A stretch of 64,000 nt of DNA, taken from assembly GCA_020845475.1 (NCBI GenBank), contig JADLFN010000003.1:1-64000 (forward strand), in the 5' to 3' direction. The notes under the pieces were generated by a model that was not told where the DNA came from, made no database searches, and saw nothing but the letters and a program-made list of their open reading frames with translations. The translations under genes and the position numbers were made by a program. Shown here piece by piece: positions 59,483 through 64,000 of the stretch (the first letter of the stretch is position 1; every line of letters starts with the position of its first letter). The stretch comes from Planctomycetota bacterium. Its GTDB lineage: Bacteria; Planctomycetota; UBA8742; UBA2392.

Positions 59483-60604
59483 GTGGCATTCAAAGTTGAG
59501 CGGCGCAAGACGCGTACGTGCATGGTCGGCAAGCTGCCCATCGGCGGCGAGCACCTGATTTCCGTGCAGACGATGACCAAGACCAAGACCGACGACATCC
59601 CCGGAACGCTCAAGCAGATTCACGCGGCGCAGGATGCCGGCGTTGACGTCGTGCGTGTGGCGGTGCCTGATAAGGCCGCTGCGGCTGCCTTGCCCGAGAT
59701 CATCCGCCAAACGCGCGTGCCGCTGATTGCCGATATTCATTACGCGCACGGCCTGGCCATTGATGCGCTGAACAATGGCATTGACTGCGTGCGCATGAAC
59801 CCCGGCAACGTGAAGCTTGACCTCATGCGCGCGATCGTCGATCTCGCCGTGAAAAAGGGCCGCGCCATGCGCATCGGCATCAATGCCGGTTCCATCGAGC
59901 CGCGCAAAGGCTTGCAGGTCAACAAAGACATGGAACTGGAAATGGCCGACCTGATGGTGGACACGGCCGTGGAGTGGTGCGAGCGCTTTGAAAGCTGGGG
60001 CTTCAAGAATTTCAAAGTGTCGCTCAAATCGAGCGATCCGCTGACCACGATCTACACCAACCGCCGCTTCGCCAAACTGACTGATGTTCCGCTGCACATG
60101 GGCGTGACCGAAGCCGGCACGCTGGAGGCCAGCACCGTGAAATCCTGCGTGGGCCTGGGCACGCTCTTGAGCGAGGGCATCGGCGACACGATCCGCATCT
60201 CGATCACCGGCAACCCCGTCGATGAAGTGCGCATCGGCCTCGACCTGCTGGCCTCGCTGCGCCTGCGCAAGAAGAACGTCGATATCGTGAGCTGCCCAAG
60301 CTGCGGCCGCGACGAAGTCGATGGCGGCGTGGAAGTGCTGGCCCGCGGCGTGGAAGAAGCCATGAAGGGCTACAAGGGCAATATCACGGTCAGCGTGCTG
60401 GGCTGTATCGTCAATGGCCCCGGCGAAGCGGGCCAGGCCGATTTCGGCATCGTCGGCGCAAAAGACGCAGGCTACCTGTTCAAGGGCGAAAAGCTGCTGC
60501 GCCGCATTCCCAACGACTTGCTCGTTTCCGAACTCATGAAGGAAATTGCGATCGAGGAAGCGCGCCGCAAGGCCGAAAATTCCGTGGCAGCGCTGGCGCG
60601 CTAG
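59483..60604 (+). CDS. ispG: 4-hydroxy-3-methylbut-2-enyl diphosphate synthase (IspG/GcpE)
   Basis: 373 residues, the normal length of the short bacterial form. Catalyses the penultimate step of the MEP isoprenoid pathway (MEcPP to HMBPP) with a [4Fe-4S] cluster. The cluster ligands are two cysteines in DIVSCPSCGRDEVD and the third in VSVLGCIVNGPGEA, whose glutamate is the fourth ligand. The TIM barrel begins with GGEHLISVQTMTKTKTDD and contains PLIADIHYAHGLAIDA and DCVRMNPGNV. The start is GTG 59483 with GAGG upstream. Other MEP genes are not in the window. Confidence 0.97.
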   Translation: MAFKVERRKTRTCMVGKLPIGGEHLISVQTMTKTKTDDIPGTLKQIHAAQDAGVDVVRVAVPDKAAAAALPEIIRQTRVPLIADIHYAHGLAIDALNNGIDCVRMNPGNVKLDLMRAIVDLAVKKGRAMRIGINAGSIEPRKGLQVNKDMELEMADLMVDTAVEWCERFESWGFKNFKVSLKSSDPLTTIYTNRRFAKLTDVPLHMGVTEAGTLEASTVKSCVGLGTLLSEGIGDTIRISITGNPVDEVRIGLDLLASLRLRKKNVDIVSCPSCGRDEVDGGVEVLARGVEEAMKGYKGNITVSVLGCIVNGPGEAGQADFGIVGAKDAGYLFKGEKLLRRIPNDLLVSELMKEIAIEEARRKAENSVAALAR

Positions 60605-60670
60605 CGCCAGTTTACAGGTTTCGGCTTACGCATCCCGAGTGGCGCTACCGCTTGATCTGTTCGTAGCTGT

Positions 60671-60704
60671 CAATTGAAAATCAAAAATCGGCAACCGAAA
60701 ATCG
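60671..60704. repeat. AATCGAAAATCGG-type short repeat
   Basis: CAATTGAAAATCAAAAATCG followed by GCAACCGAAAATCG, related to the strings at 5043 and 5580. It lies in the 155-base gap between ispG and the next gene; the remaining gap has only a small GGGGC / GCCCC hairpin near 60727. Confidence 0.5.
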
Positions 60705-60759
60705 CATTGACCTTGTACGCCAATTGGGGCATTTTGCCCCCAACTACGGGGCATCACTC

Positions 60760-61674
60760 ATGCTTCAACCTGAGGGAATGGATCTGCAGCCGGAAGGCGG
60801 CGACTTTGCCGATGAAGGCGGCAGCGAAGACGTTTCGCACCTGCTGCCCGCCATCCGCCCGTTACCGGAAGATGCCGCGCTGGCTGAGGGCGCCTATTAC
60901 ATCATCAAGCTGGCCGACATGGCCGCGGGTGCGCAGCCGCGCCAGTTGGGGCAGTTACTGGGCACGCAGTTCTTTGCGGCCCTGAGCGACATGGCCATTT
61001 TCGGGCGCGACGACGAGGCCACGCCTTATCGCGAGCTCAACGGCAACGACATGGAAGCCAAGCACATGCTCGTGGCCATGGAGCTCGTACCCAGCAGCGG
61101 CAACGCGCTGGCCGAAGACGAGTTTCCCATGTTTGACATGGTGGCCTCGCGCGTGGCCAAGAAGCTCGAGCGCCCCAAGCAGCCCGCGGGCGAAGCCATT
61201 CCGCAGGCCGTGGCGCGCTCGCAGCGCCTGGCCTCGCTCAAGGGCAAGTTTGGGATGAATTACACGCTCAAGGTCACGGGCAACTTTGACGCGGCCAAGA
61301 TTACCGATTGCTGCCTGAGTATCGGCCTCAAGCGCGAGCCGGGCGGCTTTGTGTGGCTGGTGAACGCACAGCCGATATTCCATGTGAAGGCACAGGGCCT
61401 GCAACTGGCACCCGGCGCGACGGGCAATTCGCCCGCGATTGAGTTCAGCTTCCAGCCCGCCAAGCTGCCGCAGCCAAAGAAGGCGCTCGAGCGCATGGTC
61501 ACGTGCGCCAATTACTTCATCAAGCGCCTGGGCGGCACGCTCATGACCGGCGCGGGCCAGAAGGCCGCGACCACAATCATGACCGGCGAGGACGCGCAAC
61601 TCGCCAAGCTGGTGCAGGACATGAACGCCGCGGGCCTCAAGCCCGGCAACGTGGTTTCCCAGCGGCTGGCTTAG
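60760..61674 (+). CDS. Unknown protein with ZipA C-terminal-like domain
   Basis: 304 residues from ATG 60760; the frame is open to 60724. The N-terminal part is acidic and disordered (MLQPEGMDLQPEGGDFADEG). The C-terminal 130 residues follow the pattern of the FtsZ-binding domain of ZipA: SPAIEFSFQPAKLPQPKKAL, then CANYFIKRLGGTLMTGAGQK, ending LVQDMNAAGLKPGNVVSQRL. There is no N-terminal membrane anchor, unlike in Gammaproteobacterial ZipA. This is a weak, pattern-based assignment; a general alpha/beta domain is possible. Its stop codon overlaps the stop of the convergent VOC gene (TTAG). Confidence 0.7.
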   Translation: MLQPEGMDLQPEGGDFADEGGSEDVSHLLPAIRPLPEDAALAEGAYYIIKLADMAAGAQPRQLGQLLGTQFFAALSDMAIFGRDDEATPYRELNGNDMEAKHMLVAMELVPSSGNALAEDEFPMFDMVASRVAKKLERPKQPAGEAIPQAVARSQRLASLKGKFGMNYTLKVTGNFDAAKITDCCLSIGLKREPGGFVWLVNAQPIFHVKAQGLQLAPGATGNSPAIEFSFQPAKLPQPKKALERMVTCANYFIKRLGGTLMTGAGQKAATTIMTGEDAQLAKLVQDMNAAGLKPGNVVSQRLA

Positions 61675-62069
61675 TCGGCGGTTACCAGTTCTTCGATCGG
61701 CGTCATGATCTCGACGCGATTGCCGTCGGGGTCAAGGAACGCCGCAGCCCAGATGCCGGGAAGCACCTCGTTGCGCTCCGAGATGAAGCCCACGCCCGCG
61801 CGCGTCAGTTTCTCATAGGCGCGGTCGAAGTCGCGGACCTTGAAATTGAGCGCAAAGCCGCTGCGTCCGCCCGGCCGTCCGCCGGCGGTCACGATCAGCG
61901 GGATGCCGCACAGATCGACGGTGAAGTCGCTCTCGCTGGCCTCAATCAAATCGAGCTCGAGGATCTCCACATAGAACAGGTGCGCCTGCTTGAGGTCCGA
62001 GGTCTGCAAGCCAATGTGGGCGAGGCTGCGAATCAAGGCCTTGTTGTCGAGGCGGGTGCGCTTTTCCAT
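61671..62069 (-). CDS. VOC (glyoxalase/bleomycin resistance) family protein
   Basis: 132 residues: one VOC module pair. SLAHIGLQTSDLKQAHLFYV is the first beta-alpha unit, with a metal-ligand histidine in AHIGL. GFALNFKVRDFDRAYEKLTR and AAAFLDPDGNRVEIMTPIEE are the second unit, with a glutamate ligand in VEIM. Members act as metal-dependent isomerases, dioxygenases or drug-binding proteins; the substrate is not predictable. Start ATG 62069 follows GGAGAC. Its stop codon overlaps that of the convergent gene by four bases. Confidence 0.88.
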   Translation of the reverse strand: MEKRTRLDNKALIRSLAHIGLQTSDLKQAHLFYVEILELDLIEASESDFTVDLCGIPLIVTAGGRPGGRSGFALNFKVRDFDRAYEKLTRAGVGFISERNEVLPGIWAAAFLDPDGNRVEIMTPIEELVTAD

Positions 62070-62222
62070 GACAGTCTCCTGTAAGGCGCGCGTTCGTGCG
62101 CGCTCATTACCTCAAAACTATCAAATCTAGCAAAGAAGTCAAACGCAAAATCAGGAATATTTCGCGCGGCTATGCCTCTCGCGAAGAGCGCAAAGTTCCG
62201 CAGAGAACGCCAAGAAAAGGCA

Positions 62223-62248
62223 AAGACCAGACTGACAAGTCTGGTCTT
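62223..62248 (-). terminator. Rho-independent terminator of the glutamate dehydrogenase gene
   Basis: An 11-bp stem, AAGACCAGACT / AGTCTGGTCTT, followed on the minus strand by TGCCTTTTCTT. It stands about 40 bases past the stop at 62285. The rest of the 62070-62284 gap has AAGAGCGCAAAGTTCCGCAG-like repeat text but no gene. Confidence 0.75.
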
Positions 62249-62284
62249 CGCCGTTCGCTGTTCTCAGCGCGCCTGGCGAGAAAG

Positions 62285-63562
62285 CTAGTTGCCGCGCTGT
62301 TCTTCGGCTTCGCCCACGCGCTTGATGGCCTGCATGAAGGCCGCCGTGCGGTAGCTGCACTTTTCCTTGCGGGCCATTTCGTGCACATCCATGAACGCGC
62401 GGCGCATCTTGATCTCGAGCTCGCGGTTCACTTTGTCTTCGTCCCAGTAGAAGCTGGTCAGGTTTTGCGTCCATTCGAAGTAGCTCACCGTCACGCCGCC
62501 GGCGTTGGCGAGAATGTCGGGGATGACTACGATGCCGCGCTCGTGCAGGTCTTCGTCGGCGTCGGGCTGAGTCGGGTGGTTGGCGCCCTCAATCACAAGC
62601 TTGGCTTTGATGTGGGTGCAGTTCGCGCCCGTGATCACGTCGCCCAGCGCCGCGGGAATCAGGCAATCGACATCGAGCCCGAAGAGATCCTGGTTATTCA
62701 TCGGCTCCGAGCCGGGGAAGCCGGCGACGGTGCGTTTTTCGGCAAAGTATTTTTCAAGCGCCGGAACATCCAGCCCGGCCTTGTTGTACACGCCGCCCTT
62801 GACGTCGGTGATCGCGACCACTTTGCCGCCGCGCTCGGCCCAGAACTTGGCCGTGAAGCTGCCCACGTTTCCGTAGCCCTGGATGGCCACGGTCTTGCCT
62901 TTGATGCTTTCACCAATGGCGTTGTAGTAGCTGTCAGCGGTGATCACCACGCCGCGGCCCGTGGCTGCAAGGCGCCCTTTGCTGCCGCCCAGCGCCAAAG
63001 GCTTGCCCGTTACAACCGCGGGCGCATAGCCACGGCGCGAAGAGTATTCGTCCATCATCCACGACATCACTTTGCCGTCCGTGCCCATGTCCGGCGCGGG
63101 CACGTCGCGCTGCGGGCCAAGCACGATTGAAATGCGTGCGGTGAACTTGCGCGTCAGGCGCTCGAGCTCAATGGCGCTCATGTTCATGGGATCGCAGCTC
63201 ACGCCGCCCTTGGCGCCGCCAAAGGGAACATCGAGCAATGCGGTCTTCCAGGTCATCAGGCTGGCCAGCGCGCGCACTTCATCGAGATCGACTTCCGGGT
63301 GATAGCGAATACCGCCCTTCCACGGGCCGCGCGCGCCGTTGTGCTGCACACGATAGCCCGCATAGACGTGAATCTTGCCGCTGTCCATGCGCACCGGCAC
63401 CGCCACGGTCACTTCGCGAAACGGCGTCTTGAGAATGCTGCGCAGTTGCGCGTCCATATTGAGACGGTCAGCGGCGATATCAAACAGCACATTGACGGCT
63501 TCATAGGCGTTGTGGCGCGGGCCTGTCGAAGTGAAACGGCCGGTCGAGAAACGAGTGGGCAT
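62285..63562 (-). CDS. gdhA: Glu/Leu/Phe/Val dehydrogenase (glutamate dehydrogenase)
   Basis: 425 residues, the size of hexameric NAD-type glutamate dehydrogenases. It interconverts glutamate with 2-oxoglutarate and ammonium. Active-site text: GGIRYHPEVDLDEVRALASL, then TWKTALLDVPFGGAKGGV with catalytic lysines; PAPDMGTDGKVMSWMMDEYS; a Rossmann region with VAIQGYGNVGSFTAKFWAER; and C-terminal NAGGVTVSYFEWTQN. Cofactor cannot be fixed by eye. The ATG at 63562 is good by homology. An Rrf2-type regulator is encoded just upstream on the same strand (94 bases), and a terminator follows the gene. Confidence 0.96.
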   Translation of the reverse strand: MPTRFSTGRFTSTGPRHNAYEAVNVLFDIAADRLNMDAQLRSILKTPFREVTVAVPVRMDSGKIHVYAGYRVQHNGARGPWKGGIRYHPEVDLDEVRALASLMTWKTALLDVPFGGAKGGVSCDPMNMSAIELERLTRKFTARISIVLGPQRDVPAPDMGTDGKVMSWMMDEYSSRRGYAPAVVTGKPLALGGSKGRLAATGRGVVITADSYYNAIGESIKGKTVAIQGYGNVGSFTAKFWAERGGKVVAITDVKGGVYNKAGLDVPALEKYFAEKRTVAGFPGSEPMNNQDLFGLDVDCLIPAALGDVITGANCTHIKAKLVIEGANHPTQPDADEDLHERGIVVIPDILANAGGVTVSYFEWTQNLTSFYWDEDKVNRELEIKMRRAFMDVHEMARKEKCSYRTAAFMQAIKRVGEAEEQRGN

Positions 63563-63655
63563 GCATGGATCCTGGAACGAAAGTGTTCGCTGAATCTACA
63601 TCCGCGCCGCACGCGGGCAAGGCGCGGCTGGATGGCCCCATGCGGTATGGCACAA

Positions 63656-64000
63656 TCAGGCGTTGCGAACCTTGGCCGGCGCGTGGGCCGTGACGCCGGG
63701 CGGAAAATGGAAGTCCGCCAGCGTATAGCTGGCCAGCACTTTGCCGATCTGCTCCTCGACGCGGTTGAAAACGTCCAGGATCAGGCAGTCGTCAAAGAGC
63801 GCGCACTCTTTCTCGTTGGCAAAGCACTCGAAGACACGCATCGGCCCGTCAATCTCCACAATAACGTCTCGAACGTTGAGCGACTTGGGCTCGCCCGCGA
63901 GAGCAAAACCGCCCGAGGGACCCTTGAGCGATTTGACGATGCCGCGCTTGGCCAACTGCTGCAGGATCTTTGACAGGAAGGCCTTGGGAATCATCAGGCG
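63656..64000 (-). CDS. Rrf2-family regulator, N-terminus outside window
   Basis: 114 residues are visible; the frame continues past the right edge. The winged helix-turn-helix (IPKAFLSKILQQLAKRGIVK and SLKGPSGGFALAGEP) matches Rrf2 proteins such as IscR and NsrR. Three cysteines follow in VFECFANEKECALFDDCLIL, spaced C-x6-C-x5-C, at the place of the [2Fe-2S] or [4Fe-4S] ligands, so it probably senses iron-sulfur state or NO. The N-terminal helix with its first DNA contacts is missing here. It may read through into the gdhA gene or control genes to the right of the window. Confidence 0.88.
   Translation of the reverse strand, partial: RLMIPKAFLSKILQQLAKRGIVKSLKGPSGGFALAGEPKSLNVRDVIVEIDGPMRVFECFANEKECALFDDCLILDVFNRVEEQIGKVLASYTLADFHFPPGVTAHAPAKVRNA

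Overview
The window is a GC-rich, gene-dense bacterial chromosome segment with about 47 supportable protein genes. No rRNA, tRNA, CRISPR array, phage or transposase gene was recognised. The mix suggests a Planctomycetota-like (PVC-type) bacterium: a secreted DUF1800/DUF1501 pair, a very large alpha-2-macroglobulin, many signal-peptide proteins without recognisable function, TPR proteins, and housekeeping genes scattered as singletons (nuoF and nuoI lie 45 kb apart; dnaK, ndk, ispG, queA and glnE stand alone). This assignment is an inference from gene content; there is no marker RNA to confirm it.

Layout. 0-9.4 kb: tail of an unknown gene, nuoF, a zinc threonine dehydrogenase-like enzyme, a secreted protein, an SPFH/zinc-ribbon protein, a heavy-metal-binding protein, a TPR-C39 peptidase-like protein and the first of three paralogous TPR proteins. 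9.5-14.8 kb: DUF1800, DUF1501 and a qNOR-family heme-copper protein. 14.9-18.1 kb: two more TPR paralogs, then a promoter, a structured RNA candidate and a terminator. 18.2-27.6 kb: a thioredoxin-like secreted protein, ndk, the alpha-2-macroglobulin and queA. 27.6-34.3 kb: a small membrane protein, glnE, a nucleotidyltransferase pair and dnaK. 34.6-41 kb: secreted proteins, a broken class III cyclase, and a translationally coupled run of NMP/thymidine-phosphorylase-like, PRPP synthetase and unknown genes. 41.2-50.3 kb: a beta-helix/PA14 lipoprotein, unknown envelope proteins, nuoI, a histidine kinase and rsfS. 50.3-56.8 kb: a hairpin array, a secretin-like lipoprotein, an unusual GspF-like protein, a secreted protein and ppk1. 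56.9-59.4 kb: a small accessory cassette with duplicated DUF1801 genes between two related repeats. 59.5-64 kb: ispG, a ZipA-C-like protein, a VOC protein, glutamate dehydrogenase and an Rrf2 regulator cut by the window end.

The standout gene is the qNOR-family protein at 12475-14820. At the positions of the third FeB histidine and the essential active-site glutamate it has Asn526 and Gln547. These are the two substitutions that set putative nitric oxide dismutases (Nod, proposed to make O2 and N2 from NO) apart from true NO reductases. Together with the two Complex I subunits it hints at a respiring organism able to handle NO, possibly with intra-aerobic potential.

The second theme is the density of small palindromic and inverted-repeat elements between genes. 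At least six sequence families are visible. Several sit on stop codons, in divergent promoter regions, or on either side of a duplicated gene cassette.
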